Source: DATMNI01 sp035570275 (GTDB lineage: Bacteria > Acidobacteriota > Terriglobia > Bryobacterales > Bryobacteraceae). Taken from it: a DNA stretch of 19,698 nucleotides. Location: the NCBI GenBank assembly GCA_035570275.1, contig DATMNI010000134.1, positions 1 to 19,698 on the forward strand, read 5' to 3'. Shown here piece after piece: positions 1-7,038 of the stretch. Under the pieces are notes generated by a model. It worked only from the letters and a program-made list of their open reading frames with translations, was not told where the DNA came from and ran no database searches. The position numbers and the translations under genes were made by a program. The first letter of the stretch is position 1, and the number at the start of each line of letters is the position of its first letter.

Positions 1-85
1 TCGCCTGAGCTGGGCGGCATTTCAAGGAGGTGGGGCCGAGGCAGTAAGCGACAATAATTGAGTTGCGGAGTTGCGGATCTGATTT
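1..85. other. Window edge, no gene seen
   Basis: No coding region was recognised here. An 8-bp tandem duplication (GAGTTGCG twice, 60-75) lies just downstream of the decayed toxin gene. Its meaning is unknown. Confidence 0.4.
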
Positions 86-474
86 TTATGCCCCCTCGGT
101 CCTGACGAACAATATTTCACGCCTTCTAACGGTCGTGGCTCGGATGGCCTCGTGGACATCACGAGCCTTCGCATAGGAGCCGCGACCGTTAGGAAGCGGT
201 TTACGGGTGGAGACCGAGTTTCGCGACAGAAAAGTAACTAGGATGAGGATTCTCTCGAATCCCGACACCCGAAAGACTCTCAGCGATTCAATCGCCGGAC
301 GTTTCAGCCGCGAGTGCCATCCCATTTCGGGCTGCGTTGCGAGAAGGGCGAACGTCTCATGAGCGGCAACCAGGAAACGGTGTCCTAGTTCCGGGCTTCC
401 TTCGGTCGCGTAGTAATAGGCTTGAGCGTCGAGGTCTGGTCCGCCTTTGGTCGAACCACGTAACGGCTGCTCAC
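86..474 (-). pseudogene. ParE/RelE-family toxin, frameshifted and with altered C-terminus
   Basis: This is the remnant of a ParE-type toxin, a family that typically poisons gyrase or cleaves mRNA. A natural GTG start at 474-472 overlaps the antitoxin stop as GTGA and reads V-S-S-R-Y-V-V-R-P-K-A-D-Q. One base is then missing near 435-436, after which the family core (DLDAQAYYYATEGSPELGHR, later ESLRVFRVSGFERIL) continues in another frame. Past the FERIL strand the usual aromatic residues are absent (ILILVTF), and the tail runs through a palindromic repeat at 122-199 that supplies PLPNGRGS-like residues. As it stands the ORF joins the antitoxin frame into an artificial 243-aa fusion. The two deletions could also be consensus errors, since one of them is in a homopolymer. 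That this is ParE-derived is well supported; inactivity is an inference. Confidence 0.75.
121..199. repeat. REP-like imperfect palindrome
   Basis: The outer arms 122-141 and 177-196 are inverted copies matching at about 17 of 20 positions, built on GAGCCRCGACCGTTAG. A second, inner hairpin is CTCGTG (149-154), loop GACAT, CACGAG (160-165). The whole unit is about 75-80 bp, has no coding capacity of its own and sits in the 3' part of the decayed toxin gene. This is the usual size and structure of bacterial interspersed palindromic elements. No second copy was found in this window, so repetitiveness is inferred. Confidence 0.65.
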
Positions 475-712
475 CGAGCGCCGGTCTTCTTGAGGCGTTC
501 ATCAAGGCGGCGGTGTTTTTCTCCCAGTACTCCGTGCCTGTTTCGATCGGATCCCCAGACTTCAGCCCTTCAAGCGCCAGAGCTTCCAGCTCCACGTCTG
601 CTTGCTGGTCGGAGCGAAAAAGCCGCTCGACATACGCTTCAACGGTGAGCCGTTCGGTATCCGCCTTTTCGCGGATTCGGGCTTCGAGTTCGGGATGGAT
701 AGTGATGCTCAT
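471..712 (-). pseudogene. Ribbon-helix-helix-type antitoxin, frameshifted near its end
   Basis: The ATG at 712-710 opens MSITIHPELEARIREKADTE, a short N-terminal strand plus helices typical of small antitoxins encoded before ParE toxins. Sequence up to EYWEK is intact. At a run of five A on the coding strand (516-520) one base appears to be missing. With a sixth A the frame would read Y-W-E-K-K-H-R-R-L-D-E-R-L-K-K-T-G-A-R and stop at TGA 473-471, the expected end for such an antitoxin (80 aa) and exactly overlapping the toxin GTG. Without it, the frame runs on into the toxin. The longer upstream extension (to 817) has no family character, so 712 is preferred as start. Confidence 0.72.
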
Positions 713-1123
713 TTTCGACTCTGCGCCCGGCCTGATGGTTCTTTCTTCATAGTCTACTACATGACCGTGGAGCAGATGACCCGCTTCACGCGCTCGTCTT
801 TCCCCACGTGGCGCCACGATCTGGAGCCACCAGTTCCAACTTCCGCTGGATCAATGCGCAAATGGCGGTGGACAACCACACGCGAGCCGGCAGGCGACGG
901 GGATTGGACTGCAGGTGCCGCCGGAATGCTTCGTAGCGAGTCTCCATCTTATTCCTCGGCGCATCCACGTTGGTAGACTGCAAATCCACAGATCTCGAAC
1001 AGGATCTCACCATCGTGCCGCGAAGGCGAGGATCTTGCCCGTCTGGGCGCCGAGATATTCAATTCCGGCTGCGGGCGTCAAAAGGAAAATTGGGAATCAG
1101 GTTCTAGCTTCCAGCCGTGGGCT
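713..1123. other. Mostly gene-free stretch
   Basis: Apart from the weak 53-aa candidate at 786-947, neither strand holds a convincing gene. A 44-codon open stretch on the minus strand ending LFEICGFAVYQRGCAEE with TAA just before the ATG at 947 may be the end of a lost gene, but it matches no family I recognise. No clear terminator was seen downstream of the TIMP-like gene. Confidence 0.4.
786..947 (-). CDS. Possible small hypothetical protein (53 aa)
   Basis: The ATG at 947-945 is preceded by GAGGA at suitable spacing (GAGGAATAAGATG), which is the best Shine-Dalgarno match in this stretch. It also follows an upstream TAA by one base. The product starts METRYEAFRRHLQSNPRRLP, is basic and has one mildly hydrophobic patch (WLSTAICALI). 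I do not recognise a family. It lies 73 bp upstream of the decayed antitoxin on the same strand. It could equally be a chance ORF in decayed DNA. Confidence 0.25.
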   Translation of the reverse strand: METRYEAFRRHLQSNPRRLPARVWLSTAICALIQRKLELVAPDRGATWGKTSA

Positions 1124-2554
1124 TTACCGCAGGCCGAGGCCTTTGCGCCAATCGTCCAACCCTTTGTCGATGCCGTTACGCGGAGGATAGCCTTTCCGTG
1201 TGAGGACCAGCTTCAGGTCCAGCGGATTACCGCCGGTGTCGATCTGGACCGGCTCGGCGGAAGCGGTACCGTTCGCAAAGGCAGCGGCGTGGATGCGGTA
1301 TCGCGTGCCGTCGAGAACATGCACGGCAAAGCGGCCCTGTTTGTCCGTGGCGGCCGCGACGTTGGTAAAAGCCTGCCACGTCCAGCGCGGGTCTTCCAGA
1401 GAGATATTAGCGCCTTCGGCCAGGCGGCCGTCGGGCCAGAAGACGGCGCCTTGAATTACGCGATCGTGCTGCGGTAAAGGGAGCGTCAGGTCGAACCGCA
1501 GGACCTCGGCTTTGTCGGATACGTGCAGGATTCCCGCCGCGGCCGGGTCTTCCGTGCCGGGATAGAACCAGCGCGTGTACGGATTCTGCAAGGTTGGAGA
1601 GCGGCTCAGCGAGATCCCGAGATAGTAGTCACCCGTGGTGAGTTGGCGCAGTTCGTAGCGGCCGTCCGCATCGGTCGTGGAGGAATCGGCCGCAAAGGGA
1701 AGGTCGTTTTCATGCCGCGGGTGCATGGGCACAGCTTCCACCGTCACGCCGGCTGCCGGCAGACCATCCCGGCTGAGTACGCGGCCGCTCACCTGGCGGT
1801 CGAGTTGCAACGGCAGCCCAACCTCGGCACACCCTTTGGAATGCAATTGGACGGGCCTGAGGCCCATGGCGGTGGCGTAGCCTTCGAGCGATGCATCCAC
1901 CCGGTACTCGCCGGGCGGCAGGCCGGAGAAGACGTGGCGCCCGGCGGCGTCGGTGGTCGACGATTCATGGACGCCCGCGCCGTCAATGGTAACGCGCGCG
2001 CCCGCCAGTACTGGCATCTGGCCCAGCCCACCGCCCTGAGAACCCCAGCTTCCGTGGATGTCGAAAGCGGTGATTCGGATTTCGGCAGCCGGCGAGAGGT
2101 GGGCCAGTTGGTGGAAATACTTCAGGTCATCGGCCGCGCTCTCCACCGGACGGGTCGGCGAGCAGATGATGGTGGAGAAGGCGCCGCCGGGTTTCTTCGA
2201 TGCGTACACGATGTAGTCGAGCCCGCGGCGGAAGCCATATCCGCAGTCACCGCCGCCCAAACCGGTTTCGATTACGATCTCCTGTTGCTTGGGGTCCAGG
2301 CCGGCCAGCGCTTCGGTAATTCTGATCCGTACTCTGCGCTGTGGGAAGGAGACCGGGGAGGCGGCGGTTGGGCCGACGGGCGCCCCTAACGGCACCACCG
2401 GCAGTCCGGGGTCTGTGATCTCCGTGACCATTCCGGTGAAGACGGCGTCGTATTGCCAGGCGGATTGGCATGGCGGCGTGCCCGTCGACGATCCCGAACA
2501 GGAGCAGCCCCAGGCCGGCGCTGCCAGAAACCCCAGAAGGAACAGGATTCGCAT
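1124..2554 (-). CDS. Secreted TIMP/NTR-like protein with carboxypeptidase-regulatory-like repeats
   Basis: A 476-aa exported protein. The ATG at 2554 gives a clean signal peptide (MRILFLLGFLAAPAWG) and a mature N-terminus CSCSG; the in-frame ATG at 2596 would add 14 polar residues with no good ribosome site. In the mature chain Cys falls at 1, 3 and 13, followed by DAVFTGMV, and later by GLGGGDCGY (Cys about 88) and Cys about 115. This is the layout of a TIMP-like OB fold. From about mature residue 155 to the end come beta-rich segments with the carboxypeptidase-regulatory-like pattern (TTDAAGRHVFSGLPPGEYRV, TTDADGRYELRQLTTGDYYL, TDKQGRFAV). Such proteins are extracellular; the partner is unknown. 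A lipoprotein reading is less likely because the residues before Cys are a poor lipobox. Confidence 0.8.
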   Translation of the reverse strand: MRILFLLGFLAAPAWGCSCSGSSTGTPPCQSAWQYDAVFTGMVTEITDPGLPVVPLGAPVGPTAASPVSFPQRRVRIRITEALAGLDPKQQEIVIETGLGGGDCGYGFRRGLDYIVYASKKPGGAFSTIICSPTRPVESAADDLKYFHQLAHLSPAAEIRITAFDIHGSWGSQGGGLGQMPVLAGARVTIDGAGVHESSTTDAAGRHVFSGLPPGEYRVDASLEGYATAMGLRPVQLHSKGCAEVGLPLQLDRQVSGRVLSRDGLPAAGVTVEAVPMHPRHENDLPFAADSSTTDADGRYELRQLTTGDYYLGISLSRSPTLQNPYTRWFYPGTEDPAAAGILHVSDKAEVLRFDLTLPLPQHDRVIQGAVFWPDGRLAEGANISLEDPRWTWQAFTNVAAATDKQGRFAVHVLDGTRYRIHAAAFANGTASAEPVQIDTGGNPLDLKLVLTRKGYPPRNGIDKGLDDWRKGLGLR

Positions 2555-2662
2555 AAGGTATTGGACGCCGCTGAAACCGATTTCGCCTGAGCGCATTTTC
2601 GGCTCACGATTGAGCGCCTTACCGATTCTTGATGCGCCGGCGCTCTTAACGCGCCAGTCCGC

Positions 2663-2962
2663 TTAATCGTCAATGGCGTGGCTTCCGGGTAGCATACCCT
2701 GATGTAGAAGCCGAGAGACGAGAATGCCGCCGGGCTCCGGATGGTAAAACACGACGTGTTTACCGTGCTCCATGCGACGCAAGCCGGTACGAACATAGTC
2801 ACACGGCCGACCCAATCCGGGATTTTCGGCAAGGAGCTGGCAGCATGCCTCAAGCTCGCCGAGGTAGCGATCAGTTTGTGCTTCGCCCCAGACCCGAAGA
2901 GTATAAGCGCCGATGCTCAGCAAGTCCTCCTCAGCCCGACGCGAGAAGCGAAACGCGGCCAC
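2663..2962 (-). CDS. parE: ParE-family toxin
   Basis: A 99-aa protein of normal ParE length. The start MAAFRFSRRAEEDLLSIGAY matches the first strand and helix of the family, the middle has LGELEACCQLLAENPGLGRP, and the C-terminal strands RRMEHGKHVVFYHPEPGGIL and VSRLLHQGMLP match the ParE core. The family inhibits DNA gyrase or related targets unless bound by ParD. The GTG start at 2962 lies three bases after the antitoxin TAG, so the pair is translationally coupled. No internal damage is visible, in contrast to the decayed pair at 86-712. It should be autoregulated with ParD from the promoter at 3248-3276. Confidence 0.9.
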   Translation of the reverse strand: MAAFRFSRRAEEDLLSIGAYTLRVWGEAQTDRYLGELEACCQLLAENPGLGRPCDYVRTGLRRMEHGKHVVFYHPEPGGILVSRLLHQGMLPGSHAIDD

Positions 2963-2965
2963 AAA

Positions 2966-3223
2966 CTAGAGCCCTGGCAGGGGAAGCTTGAGTGTCTTCC
3001 GGACACGGGCAAACACGTTTTCCTCGGCAATGCCACTGGCGTCACCTTCGTCAATGGCAACACGCAGGGCGGTAAGCTTCGCCTCGTGCTGCTGTTCTTC
3101 ACACTCCAAGGTCCTCAATGCGGCCCGCACCACCTCGCTGGCATTCTCGTAGCGTCCGCTCTTAACCTTGGCGAGCACGAAGCGATCAAGCTCGTCTGTC
3201 AAATTGACGTTGCGGGTCGGCAT
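2966..3223 (-). CDS. parD: ParD-family antitoxin
   Basis: An 85-aa ribbon-helix-helix antitoxin. The N-terminus MPTRNVNLTDELDRFVLAKV gives the DNA-binding strand and first helix, followed by SGRYENASEVVRAALRTLE, the ParD signature, and a charged C-terminal toxin-binding tail. The ATG at 3223 was chosen over an ATG 33 bases upstream because GGAAGGAG lies directly before it at proper spacing and the protein then begins like family members. ParD normally neutralises ParE and represses its own operon. Promoter and a small palindrome lie 25-53 bases upstream. Confidence 0.9.
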   Translation of the reverse strand: MPTRNVNLTDELDRFVLAKVKSGRYENASEVVRAALRTLECEEQQHEAKLTALRVAIDEGDASGIAEENVFARVRKTLKLPLPGL

Positions 3224-3247
3224 GGCGGCTCCTTCCTCGGTCAATTC

Positions 3248-3276
3248 ATTGTACAACTGTTAGCAAAGATTGCCAG
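3248..3276 (-). promoter_or_regulatory. Candidate parDE promoter with overlapping palindrome
   Basis: On the minus strand, CTGGCA (plus 3271-3276, 4/6 to the -35 consensus) is followed after 17 bases by TACAAT (plus 3248-3253, 5/6 to -10). The -10 lies 25 bases before the parD ATG. The perfect palindrome TTGTACAA (3249-3256) covers the -10 and is a plausible operator core for the RHH antitoxin. The role is inferred from position only. Confidence 0.45.
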
Positions 3277-3474
3277 CCGCGATTCGGACTGCTCCCGGCA
3301 CGTCTTACCGAATTTTAATGCGCTGATCCGGCCACCCGGCGTTCCCGCTGAAACCAGTGGGCAACTTTTTCGTCTAAAATTAAGTTCCGCGTCTGTGCGG
3401 TTGACCACGGTGGCAAGGGTGGCGGCCGTCCTGGATGAAGTTTGCCTTGCCGGTGCATTCTGGATGGGGAGAGC
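3257..3474. other. Divergent intergenic region upstream of the FHA/kinase/PBP operon
   Basis: About 220 bp separate the divergent parD and the first FHA gene. A possible -10, TAAAAT (3375-3380), lies 95 bases before the FHA start, but no good -35 stands 16-18 bases before it. TTGACC at 3401-3406 has no partner. The plus-strand promoter must be here or further left, but I cannot fix it. Confidence 0.35.
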
Positions 3475-4281
3475 ATGGCGCAGAGCGGAACCAAACAGCA
3501 TCAGCCCCGCATCAGCGGGCAGATTATCATCAACGAACTGACTCGCAACATGGAGTTAGGCCTGCTGGAGATGGGGTACAGCATCTTGCTGCCCTGCGTC
3601 TTCAGCGTCTACCTGCACCCCACCGACTACGGCCGCCTGGCAGGCGTCGAGGACCTGATCAAGGAAGATGCCAAGCGGGCACTCACCGCGCGCATGGCCG
3701 AGTGGAATGCCAAGGGGTCGCTCTTCCGCCGCGGCGGGTCGCGCAAATCGTACAAAATCGCTCAAAATGATTGGTGGATCGAACTCTTCGCCGACGCCGA
3801 GAACGCGGTGCCGCCGGGCGATGTGGAGATCCATTCGGAACTGAATGACGTGGTGCAACCTGGCTACCGCGGCGCCAAGACTACGCTGATTGAGCGCGAG
3901 CCTTCCGTTACGGCGGCGCGGGTGGCCCGCGACCGGGAAAGCACGCGCCGGCAGCCCGACAAGGTGTTCGGCGAAATCCGCTATCGGGACGATTCCGGCC
4001 CCCAGACCTACTTCATCACGCAGAACGAAGTGAGTATCGGGCGCGGCGGCGAGGACCTTTGGGTGGATCTGCCGCTTTACACCACCGACGAAGTCTCGCG
4101 CGAACACATGCGCTTGCGGCGCGATGCCGCCAGCGGCGCTTTCACCATCGTGGACAAGAGCCGCAACGGCACCTGGCTCAACGGCCGCCGATTGGCGCGC
4201 GACGTGGAAATACCCGTGCCCGACCGCGCCGAAATCGGTGTGTCCGAAGCGCTTAAGCTCGCCTTCGAAGTGAGAAAGTGA
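3475..4281 (+). CDS. FHA-domain protein with FhaA-like N-terminal domain
   Basis: A 268-aa cytoplasmic phosphopeptide-binding protein. Residues about 20-125 (NMELGLLEMGYSILLPCVFS, YLHPTDYGRLAGVEDLIKED) resemble the FhaA N-terminal domain (DUF3662), known from mycobacterial FhaA, which binds the kinase-controlled peptidoglycan machinery. Residues about 170-268 are a complete FHA domain: SIGRGGEDLWVDLP with Arg190, SREHMRLRR, and DKSRNGTWLNG, so the phosphothreonine-contacting Arg, Ser, His, Asn and Gly are all present. The start at 3475 is preferred over an upstream ATG because GGGGAG precedes it at good spacing. Its TGA overlaps the next ATG (TGATG). It is the first gene of a five-gene operon and probably reads the phosphorylation state set by the kinase and phosphatase encoded next. 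Confidence 0.88.
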   Translation: MAQSGTKQHQPRISGQIIINELTRNMELGLLEMGYSILLPCVFSVYLHPTDYGRLAGVEDLIKEDAKRALTARMAEWNAKGSLFRRGGSRKSYKIAQNDWWIELFADAENAVPPGDVEIHSELNDVVQPGYRGAKTTLIEREPSVTAARVARDRESTRRQPDKVFGEIRYRDDSGPQTYFITQNEVSIGRGGEDLWVDLPLYTTDEVSREHMRLRRDAASGAFTIVDKSRNGTWLNGRRLARDVEIPVPDRAEIGVSEALKLAFEVRK

Positions 4282-5270
4282 TGAGCAAAGTGGCGACAGG
4301 CGGCATACCAGAGCTTACGCTTTCGACCGGCGCGGCCACCGACACCGGCCGGCTGCGCGACCGCAATGAAGACCGCTACTTCCTGGATGCCGTTTGCGGC
4401 GTCTTCCTGGTGGCCGATGGCGTGGGCGGCCAGGCCGCGGGCGAACTGGCGGCCCAGATTGCGGTGGAAACTATTCGCGAATGCCTGGCGATGCCTGACG
4501 CCCAGCCCCAAAGTGGGACAGACCATCGTCTTTCGTGCTCTGTCGTGCCCCGGCCCCCGGCCGCTGGCCCCCGGAAGCCCGCCGACGAACGCGTCCGCAC
4601 CGCCATCACCGAGGCCAACAACCGCATCTTCGAACGGGCGCGCGACGATGCGGGCCTGGCCGGCATGGCCTGCGTCCTCACCCTGGCGCTGGTGGAAGAC
4701 GGCCGCGTTACCATCGGCCACGTGGGCGATTCGCGCCTTTACCTGATCTGGAACGGCGCCATTCGCAAGCTTACATCCGACCATTCGCCGGTTGGTGAAG
4801 ACGAAGATTCGGGCGAGTTGACCGAAGCCGAAGCCATGCTGCACCCGCGCCGCAACGAGGTCTTTCGCGATGTCGGCTCGCGCTGGCGCCAGGCGGGCGA
4901 CCGCGAGTTCATCGAAATCCGCGAGTGCCGTTTCCGGCCGGACGCGGCCCTGTTGCTCTGCAGCGACGGCCTCACCGACCAACTCACCGCGGCGCAAGTG
5001 CAGGACATTGTGGAGCGGTACGATGGCGATGCCCGGGGCACGGCTGCCAACCTGGTGGAAGCGGCCAATGAGGCCGGCGGCAAAGACAACATCACCGCGC
5101 TGTTCATAGCCGGCCCGGATTTCCGCCAACGCTCCGGCGCCACGCGCCCGCGCCTTTCCACCACTCGTCTGCGCCGTCCGGCGCGCGTGTTCACCGGCCG
5201 CATGGCCTTTCTCACCTACGGACTGCTTCTGGGCATGCTGCTCTGGGCGGTGCTGAGAACCAGAGGATGA
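4281..5270 (+). CDS. Membrane-anchored PP2C-type Ser/Thr phosphatase
   Basis: A 329-aa PPM/PP2C phosphatase, Stp/PstP type. Metal-binding motifs are visible in order: GRLRDRNEDRYF, VFLVADGVGGQAAGELAA, TIGHVGDSRLYL, LLLCSDGLTDQL and GGKDNITALF. A single membrane segment near the end (MAFLTYGLLLGMLLWAVLR) anchors the catalytic domain on the cytoplasmic side, as expected for the partner of a membrane kinase. Residues about 74-107, between the first catalytic block and AITEANNRIF, form a Pro-rich insert longer than usual for the family; its DNA contains a palindrome (4517-4544). Start is ATG 4281 overlapping the previous stop; GTG 4278 adds one residue and cannot be excluded. Likely role: dephosphorylating substrates of the downstream kinase. 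Confidence 0.92.
   Translation: MSKVATGGIPELTLSTGAATDTGRLRDRNEDRYFLDAVCGVFLVADGVGGQAAGELAAQIAVETIRECLAMPDAQPQSGTDHRLSCSVVPRPPAAGPRKPADERVRTAITEANNRIFERARDDAGLAGMACVLTLALVEDGRVTIGHVGDSRLYLIWNGAIRKLTSDHSPVGEDEDSGELTEAEAMLHPRRNEVFRDVGSRWRQAGDREFIEIRECRFRPDAALLLCSDGLTDQLTAAQVQDIVERYDGDARGTAANLVEAANEAGGKDNITALFIAGPDFRQRSGATRPRLSTTRLRRPARVFTGRMAFLTYGLLLGMLLWAVLRTRG
4513..4550. repeat. Palindrome inside the PP2C gene, possible inserted repeat
   Basis: GACAGACCA (4517-4525) and TGCTCTGTC (4536-4544) form an inverted repeat with one mismatch in nine and a 10-base loop. A C/G-only tract (CCCCGGCCCCCGGCC) follows. It falls exactly in the part of the PP2C protein that looks like a family-atypical insert. 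Origin as a mobile palindromic element is an inference. Confidence 0.4.
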
Positions 5271-5271
5271 A

Positions 5272-7038
5272 ATGAACGGACCCGCTATCACTGGACTTGC
5301 CATCACTATACCTGGGCGAATCGGCCCCTACGAAATTGTCCGCCGGCTCGGTAAGAGCATGACGGATGTCTATCTGGCGCTCGACACCGCGGCCGACCGC
5401 AGCGTGGCCCTCAAGCTGGTGCGCCTGGATGGCGACCCGGTCACCAAACTGGTGCTGGAAGCCGAGCGCCGCGGCGCGGCCATCCAAAAGGAATTGCACC
5501 ACGTGGACCCGCGCATGGTCCAGATCTACGACTCGGGCGACTTGGATGGCTATTTCTTCGTGGCCATGCAATATGTGGAAGGCCGCAACCTGGCCGAAGT
5601 CCTGCAGGACGATCACGCCATCGACCCCTACCGCGCCGCCGTCATCGCGCTCGAAATCTGCGAGCAACTCGCCAAGTTCCATGCTTTCGAATCGGGCGTG
5701 GTGCACGGCGATATCAAGCCTTCGAACATTCACCTCAGCCCCAATAACACCGTGCGGCTGCTGGATTTCGGCATCGCCAAAACGCTGCGCGCCGATTGCA
5801 ACGCCACCATTCACAACTTCGGAAGCCCGGGCTACTGCTCGCCGGAGAGGCTTTCGCGATCGGAGGTGGACCAGCAATCGGACCTGTGGGCCGTTGGCGC
5901 CACCTTGTATGAGATGCTGGCCGGCGTGCCGCCGTACCAGGCCGAGAACACGCGGAAACTGGAGAGCCTGATTCGCTCCAGGCGCCCGCCGCGCGCGCTG
6001 CCGGCAAGCTGCCCGCCGGCGTTGCGCGCCATCGTTACCAAAGGCCTGGCGCCGGTGCCGGCCAAGCGATACGGTTCGGCGGTAGCGTTTCAATCCGACC
6101 TGCAGGCGTTTCTGGAACACCGGCCGCCCGTCGCCGAATTGGAGCGGAAAGCCAGTTGGACCGCCACCGCCACCCTGGACGCAGCGCGCGCCGCATGGAA
6201 GAAGGTGACGCGGAGCGGGGTGCGGGTCAACCGAAAGCTGCGGCTGGCCGGAGCCCTGGCATGGTTCGGGGCAGGCATGCTGTTGTGGATCGGCGGCAGC
6301 TACACATGGCAACTGTTGCAGACGCGCGCCACGGCCGCTACCTCCCCCTCGCCCGGCAGCCGCGAAATCCCGCGGACCGCCAAAACTACGATCGATCCGA
6401 TGCCGGATCTGTACGTCACCGCCGCCGATGGGATTTTGGAATCGTACCGGACCAGCGCCGACCCCTGGCTCTACGATTTCGATTGGCAGAAGGCGGAGAT
6501 CCTGCTGGAGCACGCCGTGGAGTTGGGAGCCGTGAACGATCAAACCCTGGGCAAACTGGCGCTCAGCCGCGGCTACGCCACGCTCGAACGGCTCAACGGC
6601 GCGCAGTATTCCGACCAGGCCGCCCGGCAACTGCGCCTGAAAGCGCGCGACGAGTTCGCCGTGGCGGCGCACAAGATGCCGCACGATGCGGCGCCGCGAC
6701 TGGCGCTGGCACGGGTGTATGTCTACTCGCTGCCCAACGTGGAGCAGGCCATGGCCGAATTCACCGCCGCCGAACAGCTTGGCGCCACGCTGGGGCGGCG
6801 CGAAATCGAACAACAGGCCGACGCCTACCGCATCCGCGCCGAGGGCGAACTGAAGACGACGGCTGGTTCCCCTCGGGCTCCTGCCATCCTGCGCACCGCA
6901 CTTTTGGATGGCAAGACCGCGCGCGGTCTTTACCTGCGCATTCCGGGTTTCGACCAGGCCGACGAACATTTGAGCGAACTGGATGCGATGCACGCAACCG
7001 TGGTCAGGAAACAGCGGAGGGCCAGACGATGGCGGTAA
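5272..7038 (+). CDS. Transmembrane Ser/Thr protein kinase with TPR-like C-terminal half
   Basis: A 588-aa bacterial Hanks-type kinase. Residues 18-285 are the kinase domain: Lys48 in VALKLV, HGDIKPSN with catalytic Asp147 and Asn152, DFG at 165-167, GSPGYCSPE, and DLWAVGATLYEMLAGVPPY. Two departures stand out: the HRD Arg is Gly (non-RD kinase) and the glycine loop is degenerate and shortened (LGKSMTDVYLA). One membrane segment lies at about 325-345. The outer half (about 375-585) is helical and TPR-like (AEILLEHAVELG, DAAPRLALARVYVY, EQAMAEFTAAEQLG) with no PASTA repeats. AGAGGA precedes the ATG, which lies one base after the PP2C stop. By context it phosphorylates proteins of peptidoglycan synthesis and FHA ligands. 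Catalytic activity is likely but not certain because of the loop. Confidence 0.92.
   Translation: MNGPAITGLAITIPGRIGPYEIVRRLGKSMTDVYLALDTAADRSVALKLVRLDGDPVTKLVLEAERRGAAIQKELHHVDPRMVQIYDSGDLDGYFFVAMQYVEGRNLAEVLQDDHAIDPYRAAVIALEICEQLAKFHAFESGVVHGDIKPSNIHLSPNNTVRLLDFGIAKTLRADCNATIHNFGSPGYCSPERLSRSEVDQQSDLWAVGATLYEMLAGVPPYQAENTRKLESLIRSRRPPRALPASCPPALRAIVTKGLAPVPAKRYGSAVAFQSDLQAFLEHRPPVAELERKASWTATATLDAARAAWKKVTRSGVRVNRKLRLAGALAWFGAGMLLWIGGSYTWQLLQTRATAATSPSPGSREIPRTAKTTIDPMPDLYVTAADGILESYRTSADPWLYDFDWQKAEILLEHAVELGAVNDQTLGKLALSRGYATLERLNGAQYSDQAARQLRLKARDEFAVAAHKMPHDAAPRLALARVYVYSLPNVEQAMAEFTAAEQLGATLGRREIEQQADAYRIRAEGELKTTAGSPRAPAILRTALLDGKTARGLYLRIPGFDQADEHLSELDAMHATVVRKQRRARRWR

Noticed and set aside
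86..817. A natural 243-aa antitoxin-toxin fusion
   Set aside because: Two one-base repairs restore both family-typical proteins with a GTGA overlap, and residues before 712 have no family character.
3401..3429. TTGACC as -35 of the FHA operon promoter
   Set aside because: The sequence 16-18 bases downstream is GC-rich with no -10-like hexamer.
5212..6993. Long minus-strand open frame opposite the kinase gene
   Set aside because: It is a GC-driven antisense shadow with no recognisable domain; the plus strand has clear kinase motifs.
6156..7028. Extension of the SEDS-PBP frame back to 6156 (1344 aa)
   Set aside because: This part lies out of frame within the kinase gene, has shadow-type Arg/Ala/Gly composition, and a strong ribosome site precedes ATG 7029.
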